Assembly: GCF_901933205.1 (NCBI RefSeq)
Contig: NC_044573.1
Coordinates: forward strand, 62,363,993 to 62,427,992
Reading direction: 5' to 3'
DNA: 64,000 bases
From: Camarhynchus parvulus
Taxonomy: Eukaryota; Chordata; Aves; Passeriformes; Thraupidae
The notes below the pieces were generated by a model. It made no database searches. It was not told where the DNA came from and was given only the letters and a program-made list of their open reading frames with translations. This document shows positions 13,043 to 23,811 of this stretch, piece by piece. The first letter of the stretch is position 1; every line of letters begins with the position of its first letter. Made by a program: the position numbers and the translations under genes.

Positions 13043-13190
13043 ACAGAACTGTATCAGTACTCTAGATAAAGCCTCACCACTGTTATGCACAACAGCCTTA
13101 ATGCCTCCATATCTTATCTAAAAGTATCTGTTTAGAATAATTTTAAGGACCACGTTAGCATTTTTACGAGCACATTGCTTCAGTGATGCT
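13043..13190 (-). mobile_element. Ancient CR1-like LINE relic
   Basis: On the + strand the segment has 'agaactgtatcagtactcta', then a 'aagcctcacca' block, then 'taatgcctccatatcttatc', then 'cacgttagcatttttacgag' and 'cacattgcttcagtgatg'. This order matches the antisense of the ORF2 C-terminal region in old amniote CR1/L3-type LINEs, which in protein terms is the block just before the 'QRRATK'-type block. It is far more diverged than the other CR1 copies here and has no 3' tail, so it predates them. The matching is from memory of consensus sequences, so family assignment below CR1-like is not possible. Confidence 0.55.
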
Positions 13191-16100
13191 GTTCTCCTTA
13201 AAAGGGAACTGCAGCCTTCATTGTAGCCAGGGATGATACACTTCTAACAGAATAAAGGTTTCACTCACTGCCTTTACATTAATTTTCATGGTAATGTCAT
13301 CTTACAGCTTCTGTTACGTGTTTTGACATTACTTAATAGACTTCTGACACAATCACTTATGTGCTCTTTAATTCAAGAACCACCTTTTTCTTGAGGCCTT
13401 TCAGGACTACTTTGGCACTATGCAAACCCCCAAACATTTCAGGAAGTAAACGTGGAAAGAGTAACACAGCTCTTTGCTGCTGTTGTTTTTTCAACAGTGT
13501 CGGAAACAGAGGACTGGTTTTTGCTAGAATTGGTCTTTGCTAGACTGGTCTTTGCTAGAATTCAGAAAGCAAAAGAAATAACTCCACAATTTATACATTT
13601 TGGAACCTAAACACCACCTGAATTTGCTTTAAAACACATAAACATGCTGCTTAGCGAGGGTGAGAAGTCAGTTTTCAGAATAAGGAAAAATGTTAGAGAC
13701 CACAGCTAAGTAAACACGTGGAAAGAAAGACTAGACACTAAAGGAATGGACATAAAAATGTGGAGGTACCTCAAAGGAAACCATAATCAACGAACACAAA
13801 GACAGACATTGCTGGAAAAACTTTGCAGTTCCACGAAATCTTAATAAGCCAAGCCACAAGTCTATAGTTGTAGGAACTGCTAACTCCACAGCCATGAAAG
13901 ACATGGCTCTTGAACATATGCCAACAAAGTACAAGATTGTATCTACTCTAATATATTGTTTTTTTAAAGAGCAATACTTTACTCACTGTGAAAAGGTACA
14001 AGAGAAAAATGACTTATCTATTTAGGCTCTGGACATTCCGAGCACACTGGCAGAATGCTTTGTAACTCCTGCTGCATAGTGTTATTTTACTAATGAAGTG
14101 AATCACAATGACACTTTTTAATTGATTGCTTCAGCTTATTTAGGATGCCTAAATGTTCAAAAAATTTTAATTCAAAGATGCTACAGGCCAGCAAAAAGCA
14201 CACCTACCTGCTGTGTGCTTACTCAGGACACTGTTCCAGTGGGTCCTACTATGAGAGAGGAGAAGGTTTCTCACTTAAATTTTCTTACCAGTTGGGGATA
14301 AATAGAATTTTAATTAGTTCTTCACTTTTTTATTAGGTAACTACTCCAGTGGACAGATGTTTTGCATATGTCTGTAGTAGCAACTGAGATCAGCATTAAG
14401 GTCAGCTTCTAACTCACCCTTTCCACTCTTGCACTGAAACATTTAAGCCCTTAAAGATGCACTAATAACAATTCCATCATGACTCTTTCCTGACTTCTGT
14501 TCTTTCTGCACTCTGCATTTACTGCCTACTCTCCATAAAAGAGTAAGAAAGTTGAAGACTGGTTCTTAAAAGAGCTTGTCAGGCTGATAGAAATGGCCTC
14601 TAAAAGATTGATGGAAGCTTCCTGCTAAGATGCTCACAGTGAAAGTGTCTCTCACCAGTTGATGATGACTGGTCAGGGTGGAACCTCAGTGTCTGTGGAA
14701 ACTTAAATTGAATTGCTTAGTCGAAAGTCTATGTCTTGTAGTAGTACTTTGTGGCCATTGTGGCATTTTTTTGGATGCACAGTAATGCTAAATATTGTAG
14801 ATTCAGTCTGTGTTTGTTCATTTCTATGCCAAGATGAAACAAAAATCATCAGTTTTCAGGAGGTGATCACTTTAACCTTAAAGTGAAAGTCTGAAAATTG
14901 TGAAAATAAATGCTGCAGTACAAATGGCATCAAGTATATCAAAGTCAGTTCTGCTGTTCAACAAAAGCAACATGCACAGGCTCTTTCATCATGTGACTGC
15001 TTAAAAAGGCCATGCTCTGTGGCTGAAAACTAGTAACATATTGAAGCTCTTGAAGCTGATGATATGAGGTAAACTAATTAAGTCTGGAAACAATACCCAA
15101 CTATTTTCAGTTAATATTATTTCCTACAACACTTCAAAGACTGAATCCCAAGCTGAAACTCAGCAGATATAGCAAGGTCATCTTTGCAGAATTTCTCATT
15201 TCTCTTGGAGGAAACACAACAAACTTAAGATACATGCACTCTCTGTCTGGACTACTTGCCACTAGAGTTTGCCCTTCGAGAATTTTGCAGGGATGTTGGT
15301 TGTCTGACTGATGTGTTTGTTGTGTTTATGACACATTGCTTTGAGGGTTCCCTCCTCCCCTGCTGTGCTGCTCTTTGAGGAAGCAATGTGACTCTAGAGC
15401 AGGCCCTTTGGGCGTCTCCCTGGAGCAGCTGGTGACAGCAGCATCACCTCTGTGGGGGTGCCTGGGTTTTCACTAAGCTTGCAGAAGGCTCTCTGGCCAT
15501 TGCTGTACCAGTGGCAACTGCAGTGACAGCAGCAGCTCCAAATGCCCTGGTGGTCTACAAAACAAATAGGAGCTTTTGTATCTGGGGACAGATGTTGTAT
15601 AAATTTGGAGGATGTATATGTACATGTGGTCCAGGGGGGGAGGTGGAATCACAGCAGGTATAGAAATATGATCAGACCTGCTTCAGATCTCCAACCAGTC
15701 TTTGTATTTCTGAGCTCCTGAAGCTTTGAGTCAATCATTCTGGTTTTGATCAGGGTTAGCTTAACTAGTTTCTTTATAGAGCACATATGGACCTGTCACT
15801 GGACTATTTAACTGACACATTTACAGTAATCACTTATCTGGCATGCAGCCATAAGCATATAAAAAACTAGGTCTGCAAAGTTAACTTTAATAACAATATA
15901 TTAAAAATGTCCAGCAGACTTCCCCACCTTTTTCCAGAGAAGCAGTCTGTGGGGTAACACTTTTGCTCATAATTGGGCGCAAAAAATGAGCAGCAGCCCT
16001 CTAAAGACACTCTGTAACCTGCTGGAGAGGAATATTTCTCTCTTTATTGATGGGGCACCTATTTAGCTCTTGTTGTTTCATGGAGTGGTGAATTGGACTG

Positions 16101-17592
16101 GCCAAACTTCACACCCACATTAGTTTAATTTCGGTGCATGCCACATGTGACTGATCATAACTAAAACACAATCACATTCCTTGTTCCAAGGCTCATGCTG
16201 GCACAAAGCTTTTGCAGTTCTGTGTAGGCTTAACTTAAAGATATGCTGTTTCCCTTCCAGATGCATTACCTGAATACTTCTGCAGTGTTTGGCAACCTCC
16301 AGGGGTGCAATGCTGCATTTTTCCTGTGGTGTTTAATGGCTGCTGGAGAGGTCTCCTTCTGTTGTTAACATTGCCATACTGTTTCCCCAGGTTTCAGCAG
16401 AACTGTCATTATTTAGTCCAGCAGAGAGATGCTCAATTTCCATTTCTTTCTTATACAGTCAAGCAATCACAAACTCTATGGAGCAAGAAGAATACAAAGT
16501 ACCATACATATAGTGGAATTGCATATTGAATCCAGCTCAGTTGTACATCATCAAATGTTTTGATTTTAATATGTAACTGTAACTACTTTTCCAGTAGTAC
16601 CAAATTGTGCTTAAGGTTCAATAATGTAGGTAATTTAAAAAACCTTTTACAAGCACTTATTTTGGCAAGACGCTATGTGCAGAAATTAATAATAAAATTT
16701 CAGTGGCCTTAATCAACCCGATATATGATGTAATGGTGAAAAATAGCATGGAAAATGTTCATACAGAAATGAATTATCAGGCAAATTTTCTTAAAATAAA
16801 ATAAAACTGATGTCAGAGAAATGTAAAATTTTTCTTTAAAAGTGTGCCGAAGCAAACTCACTTCAAACTGCAATCCTGTGCTCATTTCCCAAACATTTGC
16901 CTAACTGGAGAAAGATTAGGCATAAAAGAAAAACTTACTTGTCAATTATTTTAGTCTTGAATCCTTGTTCAGAAAAAAATATCGTATCCCTTTTGCAGTA
17001 CTACTTGGCAGCCACTTAATTAGTCTGTGACTGAAGATCTGCTAAAAGGGGTAATCATTCAAATGCAGTAAGTACCTATTTTTGTGTGGGCTGTTTCTGC
17101 ATTTCTTCTATGCTCTGGTGACCAATGGAACTGCTGACATTTTAAGTGTCCTTGCTGCCATCAGGTCTAGTATAAGCAGAAATAAAACTCTTTCACACTT
17201 GGGCTTGTCATTTCTTGTTCCCTACAAATTCAGACAGGCTGTAGGCTACATTTTTGAGGCTTTCTTTGTAAACATAACAGCTATACACTGGCGTGTTGAA
17301 AACAAGCACCCTTCTCCTCCTAAAGTAAAACAAAATGCAGCTAGCTGAAACTCTGGAGAATAATTAAGATGTCTGAGAGTTAAATTTGCATGTAAATAAA
17401 AAGCTTTCTGACAAAAGATTGCTTATTTCTAATAGTGATTTTTTCTAATGACTGGATGGTTTTGCATTTTAAAGATAAGCATGAAACCACACTGCAGAAC
17501 AAACTGTAGTGATCTGGGGTCCCATCATGTAACATTGAAAGAGGTTATTTTGTACGTGAAAAAAGCCTAACTAAATTAGGTTAGACAGGACT
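13191..17592. other. Noncoding DNA, no gene seen
   Basis: No recognisable gene. It contains a small three-unit tandem repeat at 13515-13561 and a somewhat G+C-richer patch at about 15340-15560 ('ccctttgggcgtctccctgg' near 15402) with no open frame of note. No known transposon was recognised. Confidence 0.6.
13515..13561. repeat. Three-copy tandem repeat of about 15-16 bp
   Basis: Three consecutive near-identical units occur: 'tggtttttgctagaat', 'tggtctttgctagac' and 'tggtctttgctagaat'. The units differ at only two or three positions, which suggests recent local duplication. Confidence 0.9.
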
Positions 17593-17613
17593 ATTAATTA
17601 ATTAATTAATTAA
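17593..17613. repeat. (TTAA)n microsatellite
   Basis: About five tandem copies of ATTA/TTAA in an otherwise non-repetitive context. Confidence 0.9.
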
Positions 17614-17807
17614 GCTCTGTGGGCACAAAAGAGGACAAGATGATAAGATGCTGCCCAAAAGAGGGACTACTGGGTTACCATAAATAAGCCCTGGAAAAAT
17701 TAGAATTTGGCAAAAAATGTACCCAACTAAAAGATATGTCTGTGAAAAACATTAATTCTCTGGCAATAGGAAATTTTAAATTTCATATGAACGTGGTAAA
17801 ATTTGTA

Positions 17808-17837
17808 GGTGTATGTGTGTGTGTGAGTGTGTGTGTT
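17808..17837. repeat. (GT)n microsatellite, interrupted
   Basis: A GT dinucleotide run interrupted by single A substitutions ('gtatgtgtgt' and 'gtgagtgt'). Confidence 0.85.
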
Positions 17838-18093
17838 CTTTTGGCCATTTAATAAAAGGTCAGTGAAGCTAAGAGCAGCTCTAGGTTATGCCTGTGTCAC
17901 CCTGATCACAAAGTCCTGTTCAGGTTCAGGGTGCGGCCAAGAGAAGTGCCATAGCTGCTGCTCAGACAAAACCCAATGGGTAAAACATTGAGGCTGTGAG
18001 CATAGATGGTTTGGACCCAGTTTTTTCACCTTTATTCCCAATTTGAGGGAAAAGTAGTTGAAGGCACAATAAGTGTTTGTCAAAGTGAGCATG

Positions 18094-18480
18094 ATGCCTT
18101 GTGAAGGCTGACCTAGAACAGAGACTAGACACAGCTAAAGAATAAAGTAGGGATTTATTAGGAGGCCTCAATGGATACGCCTTGGGCAGCACAAGAGCCC
18201 ACCCAGGGCTACACCCAAGATAAATCCAAAATGGTCACAAAAAATGGATGACCAGCCACAGGGTCTCACACTTTTATAAGTTCTGGTCCATTTAGCATAT
18301 TGGAGTTAATTGTCCAATTATAGCTTTAGCCCATGAAGTTCCATCCTTCTTGTTTTTCTCTCTTCAATCATAAACTGTTTATGCTTTGGTTGTCCTTGGT
18401 CCCCAGCTGGAGAAGGAATTGTTTTGTCTACCTACTCTGTGAAGAGAACTTACTATCCTTTAATATGAAGCTCAGAAGTC
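18094..18480 (-). mobile_element. Endogenous retrovirus LTR, probably solo
   Basis: Read on the - strand this stretch has the layout of a retroviral long terminal repeat. An upstream U3-like part (18280-18480) is followed by a TATA box, CTTATAAAAG (complement of 18271-18280). About 115 bases further lies a poly(A) signal AATAAA (complement of 18154-18159), then a short U5-like part ending near 18094. The G+C-richer R-like block between them fits avian ERV LTRs. I see no gag, pol or env remnant on either side, so it is probably a solo LTR. The outer ends and any target-site duplication could not be fixed, so boundaries are approximate. Subfamily is unknown. Confidence 0.6.
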
Positions 18481-20118
18481 CGCACTAAAGCAGTACAGAA
18501 TCTGAAAAATAGAAAAGCTAAAATCTGAGGCATCAAGCAGGAAAAGGTATTTAGAAGGAAAAATGAGGGGGAAACAAAAATCTGAGAAGGTCCAGAGATA
18601 TTTTCTGTTGACCTCAGTGAACAGTAACATTGAGAGAGTGTTGAAGCCCAATCAGAGACATTAAAAATACAGGTGAAGTTGATCCAAACCCATCATATTA
18701 ACCTATAAAAACCTCAGTTCTCTTGGAGCAAGTATGCATAGCTTTGTTTCATTAGCTGGAAAAATGTCAGTTGCAGTTCTGAACTATTGTGCTCTGTTGG
18801 TCTCAACAAATCTTGCCATGCTGGATTGTACATATCAAATGATTTTTGTGAATTTTAGAGTGCCTAAGGTGGCAGACACTGAAAATAGGGTATAGATTCA
18901 TGGGCAAGTTTGCAGTCAAGTGTGAATAAAACAGTTAATTCTAGGGGAAAAAAAAGTAAAACTAAACCACCAATTTACTATCTGTTAAATCATTATCTGA
19001 CCATTATCTGACCCATCTTATAAAATTTCACAATATCAACACTGAGATTTGATCTATCAACTGTTATTGACTGTCAGATTGAATGAAAGCAATCAAACAC
19101 TAAAGCTTTGAAACTCTGAACAACTTTGCAAATAACAGGGCTGGCAGCACTGCCCTAACATGGCTGTATTATTTCTGAAAGAGACTGGGTAGTTGGTATG
19201 TGTATCTCTGCATGACATGGTTTTTGGCCAGAAAAATAACCTTTGCTTAGAAATTACGGTAACTCTGGTTTGAGCAAGAGGGGCAAAAAAGAAAAATAGT
19301 TCATTAAATAGATGGTTATTTTTTTGAAGAATAAGAGTTTTTACTTCAGCTTCTCCTTCAGCATGCCAAGAGGCTTATTTCAAAGAGCGGGAGAAGAAAA
19401 GTACAGAAAATACACAAAATGTGTCAACACAGCAGGTCCCTCCAGCATTTTGTGCAGTGCTCAAAATACAAAGAAAACACAAAGCAATGAAGAAATAGGG
19501 TCTGACTGAACAGCTTGTCATTCCTGAATTTAAAACAATAACCTGGGGCAAAAGATGAGCAAAGAAGGTCAGCTGGAGGATTGGAGACATCTCCCTTTCC
19601 CAAAAGCAGCTGAATAAATTCCGGTGTGCCTCTGACCGAGCAGCAGGGATTTGAGTGGGGTCTCTGAGTGCTGCTGAAACAATGCTGGATTTTCAGGCCA
19701 ACAGAATGCTCATTAGCTGGTTCACGTTTGTGAAAGGGGAGCTGAGGTGGCGTGATCACTGCTGGAGAGCAAGGGAGAGCGGAAGGGAGGAGGGGGAGGG
19801 ATGCTGGGGTCTTCTGCAAGGGGGTGTCCGGGGCAAGGGATGAAGGCGCTGAGTTAGCACTGTATGGCTCAGTCTCCCACTCCATAAAGGTGACACATAT
19901 TCTAGACAAACTGGAATTTGGCTAACATGTCCTTCCTTACAGATATTATTCGAGAAAAAAATCGAAAACTTGAAAATTTCTATTATACTATTTTTTTTTT
20001 GCAACTGTGGCAAGTGCTGACAGATCAGAGGAGCAATTTTTCTAACACTGAAATACTTTTGGCAGAGTACAGTGTGGACAATATGCCTATTCTTAGAAAT
20101 TATTATCCTACTAACCAT
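18481..20118. other. Noncoding DNA with long but unconvincing reading frames
   Basis: The longest open frame of the window (161 codons, - strand, 19424-19909) lies here. Its translation is proline-, serine- and leucine-rich without known motifs, and it overlaps other open frames, so I do not call it a gene. The stretch at 19610-19660 ('gctgaataaattccggtgtg' and following) vaguely resembles the poly(A)/U5 part of an LTR but lacks other support. Confidence 0.55.
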
Positions 20119-20230
20119 TGCTAAGTACTTTAAAACAATGTATTATGTGCTAAATACAGGCAGGGAGCTCAGTGGAGCCCAGAAAGGGAGGAATATACCG
20201 ATTGTGTCCTGGAGTTTACAGTCTAAAACA
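20119..20230 (+). mobile_element. Ancient MIR/CORE-SINE-like tail
   Basis: Two blocks in order resemble the 3' part of old amniote MIR-type SINEs. One is 'tattatgtgctaaatacagg' near 20141-20160. The other, some 50 bases on, is 'ggagtttacagtctaaaaca' near 20211-20230. The second corresponds to the 'gagcttacaatctaa' block common in sauropsid MIR-like repeats. Divergence is high and ends are not definable. The assignment rests on recall of consensus sequences. Confidence 0.42.
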
Positions 20231-23200
20231 TTATTGTTCCTAGACGCAAAGCAATTGGAAAGATTAAAGGATTGAAGGCTTCACTCCACAAAATCAAATT
20301 ACTGCAGCTCAAACCAGCACTGCAGCCCACTGAAACCAGTAGGAGTCTTTCTGCTTGGTACATTTTCCTGGGATGGGACCCAGGGAATGGCTGGAGGGAT
20401 GGGAGCTTCTGAGGCCACTGCTCACCTGGGTGGTCACCTTGCTTGGCCTCCTTGCTTGGCTCCTTGCTTCTCACAGCTCCAGCTCTGTGACAGTGGTGCA
20501 GAGAAACAGGCCAGCTCTTCCCAGTACTGGTGAGGGTTTGGGAATTTTGCTGTCTAGGGAAAGAATGTTGTTATGTCTGATGTTTAATGCAGCTCTAGCA
20601 CTGAGAGGCTGCAGGCAGATTTGTTTACTTGACAGGCTCTGCTAGCTTGACTTTCTAAGGGTAAAAAAACCTACATTCCCACATGGAAAGACTTCCATAG
20701 GAGTAGATCAACTGATTGCATCAGTCCGTTGTTGTTTAGAGGCAGCAGGGCCACTCAGGTGTGCCTGGTGGGGTTCTCTGCTTCACCTTAACAGCAGCAT
20801 AGCACAGGACTGACACAACAGCTCGTTTTGATCTCTTCCTGCAAGAGACTCCCAAGGGCACATTTTTCTGCATTAGGGCTGGTTTCTGTCTTTCAGAATT
20901 CTATTGCTGAGGTTTGAACCTTCATGGAATCAAAAATGCGGTAGCCTTTGTGATTAGCTTTCATATTACTTTTATATTACATGAAGGCAAGTTCTTGTTT
21001 CTTCTTGTGGCATGATAATAGTTAAATTATGTCTTGAAGTGAAGAAATGTTTGCAGAGATTGTTGATGACTCAGATGGTTTCTAGGACAAACCATTGTTT
21101 TAAGAGCAGCATGTGCTTGTTCAGTAGACACCCTCAATGCCCTCAAACATAACTAACAGCAGTGACCAAAAAAGGTATTTGTCTTGAATTTGAGAAAGCA
21201 TAAATATTTAAATCAAAGCAAAAACATAGCTGCTGCCTCAAAAGGCCAGGGAAAAAATAGAAAGAACCCTCATATCTGGAATTGGGACTTACAAAACGTT
21301 TTTAATGCAATAAATATCCATTCTATTTGTTGAAATGAACTGCGTGTGCTATATCTGTACTAAAGCCAGAAAGGAGAGCTGCTATTAATGCTTATTTCCA
21401 TGTAATAAATTTGTGTTCAGCTCTGTATATTTTTAGATATGTGAAAATATTTTGTTTATAAGCACATACACAAATATTAACAAGTCCTGTGAAAAACATA
21501 ATGTGTTTTATACTGTATGTGTTTGTTCTACATGAAATATTTTCAGTTGTATTTGTGATCCCTATGCTTGAATGAAAAAATTATATTGAAGAATTTTAAC
21601 AGTTGGTCTCAGATTCATCTCCTCGAATTTCCTGAAACATATAAAATTGCAACTATAATCTCATGATTCATATGCTAAATTTATTTTGGACCACAAGTGA
21701 ATGGAAATAAAGCTAATTTAAGTCAAAGATTATGAGGATTTTGTAGTATCTAAACAATATAAAGGGGTTGAAGTCTCAAGAATTTAGTCTGAGACAGCAT
21801 GTAACTATTTGTTCCTATTATGTTATTGGCATAAAATAGGAACAAACCCATCTCATTAAAAGCAAATAATTTTATTAGTTAGTTTAAGAATTTAAAGCTT
21901 CTAAATCTTTCAAAATGAAACCTGCTGCTAACTACTATGTTTTGTCCCAGAAAGCCAATAAAGTAAAACAAGCTTTGTAGCTTTTCATATCTGATACTAC
22001 TGAAGATCAGACATATAATGTGATTCAGGTACAAAGTAAGTGGATTATGAACTCCCATATCCCTTAAAAAGTAATTAAAACTTCACTATGCCTTTGAAAA
22101 GATTTACAACTCCCATCTATCATTTGACTTTTATTCCTTCCTTTCAAGAATAAAAGTATCAGCTTTACTGCTTTCTTGTCATCTTTAAGAGACTTGACTC
22201 TAAAGTGCTGCTGTTTTCTGCTTTTTCACCAGACACAATCTCTAAGCTTTTCCTGTCCCTTTTATTGATTAGCTATCAGATTTATTACAAAGTTGTGTCT
22301 GTCCCATGTTTTTGTGGCGTTTTCTGTTAGGCGAGTTTTGCTGTGGGGGAGCAGGCTGTGCAGAAGAACACAGCTCAAGAGACAGATGAAGCAATAATTG
22401 GGTTCATTAGGTCCTCTGGGCATGGGGACTCTCAAAAGTGCTCAAATTTTTTTTAATAGGGTAATATTGGCTTAAGAACTTTAGTATTTTACTTAGATTT
22501 AAATCAAAGATTTCCATTTCTCTAAGTGGTCCAAGGTCCATGTTCAGTTCAAAAGCAAAATCTTTTGATGTCAAGGAGTCCTGAGTTAGCTTTAATAATG
22601 CATATAGTGAGAATTTGCTAATTTTTTTCCCCCAAAGACATGAAAAGTTATACCAAGATAAAAAAGATAATACTCTAAGTTGTGATGTCAAAAGCACCTA
22701 TTTTGGTGTAGTTATGTCCTATTGAACTTGCAATAGTACATTGCAGTTGTTGATCCTCATTGCAATCCAGAGTAAAATTAAACCCATTTTTGGATGGAGG
22801 TACAGAAGAATACCATGCAATCTGGAATTTGGACATTTGTTTAGACTAGCATTTGTGCTTATCACAGGTACTACTCAGTATCTAGTTCCTTTGCTTCACG
22901 ATTAACTTCTTGGGTTGAGCTTTTGACCTAGAAATCATAATTCCACTTTTAATGGTCTGCATCTCAATGCTTGAAGTTCAAGGTACATAAATCACAATAC
23001 TGATAAGCAAATAGTAAAAACATTGTTTGAATATTCTTGGTTATCTCAGCAAATTTCCATTGAGAGTGGCACAATGCTGTCGTCCGTTCTCATTTCATTT
23101 TTGAACCAGATCAAGCTCACACAAAACTGAATGCAGGGTAATGCATGGGTTTAACAATAATAAGGCAGAAGTTGTGAAAAAGGCATAAAAGTTAAAATGC

Positions 23201-23445
23201 TAAGGTCCCAGCTGAAGGTAATTTTTTTTTCTTTTCAAAGCATGTATTCCTGTTATGTTTTATAGCTTACATATTGCATTTTTCAGGATCCAATGTCCAA
23301 GTCAGTAGCTGGAATGGAGACTGAGTCCACACCAGGAAATTATGCTAGGAGGGTGGGTGTGCCTGCTTACAAAGCCACAGATGCCTTGAGGTAATAAGGA
23401 AGTGATAGTGGGACCTTGGAAAATGCTAAAGATAGATTCTGAAAA
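20231..23445. other. Noncoding AT-rich DNA, no gene seen
   Basis: Contains a three-unit microrepeat at 20437-20470 and otherwise no recognised repeat. Reading frames do not exceed 96 codons and have no known motif. Confidence 0.6.
20437..20470. repeat. Three-copy microrepeat of 'ccttgcttggct' type
   Basis: Three adjacent units of 10-13 bp share 'ccttgctt'. This is a local tandem duplication in a slightly G+C-richer patch. Confidence 0.8.
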
Positions 23446-23811
23446 TGTTAGGCTTTGTGTTTTCTCAGATCAGTGCATTCACGTAAGCAGTATGATAAAT
23501 GATATAATTGTTAGATGTGATGATTGTTTAGTAATTAAATATAATTATTATATAATCATAGGAAGAATCATAAGAAACTACACTGGGAACTTAAGAGAGC
23601 TATGTTTAGCTAAAAATCTATGTATACAATAGAACAATATAAGTTTAATAATTAACATGTAAGTTATATAACGATAGAATATAAAAACCCGTTCCTCTTC
23701 AATGTATGGTGGGATCAGATCTGAGGCGAAAGCGCCCCTGATTCCCAGAGCTCTTAATAAAAACACCTACATATAATTGCCTGTGTGATTTTATGTCTCC
23801 GCACGCTAACA
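23446..23811 (+). mobile_element. Endogenous retrovirus solo LTR (366 bp)
   Basis: The element starts TGTTAG and ends CTAACA, a perfect 6-bp inverted terminal repeat with the canonical TG...CA ends. Inside, in order, are an AT-rich U3, a TATA box 'tataaaaa' at 23680-23687, a G+C-richer R-like block ('gaggcgaaagcgcccctg' near 23723), a poly(A) signal AATAAA at 23756-23761, and a short U5. Spacing from TATA to poly(A) signal is about 74 bases, as in compact avian LTRs. No retroviral coding sequence or primer-binding site follows, so it is a solo LTR left by recombination between the two LTRs of a provirus. Flanks read 'gaaaa' and 'gaagg', at best a mutated 5-bp target duplication. Subfamily (ERVL- or ERVK-like) is not determined. 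Confidence 0.8.

Noticed and set aside
19600..19680. LTR-like 'gctgaataaattccggtgtg' and a 'tggggtctc' downstream that recalls a primer-binding site
   Set aside because: No TG...CA ends, no TATA box at a sensible distance, and the primer-site resemblance is too short.
19424..19909. 161-codon open frame on the - strand, the longest in the window
   Set aside because: No known motif, low-complexity Pro/Ser/Leu content, overlaps other open frames, and there is no supporting start or splice context.
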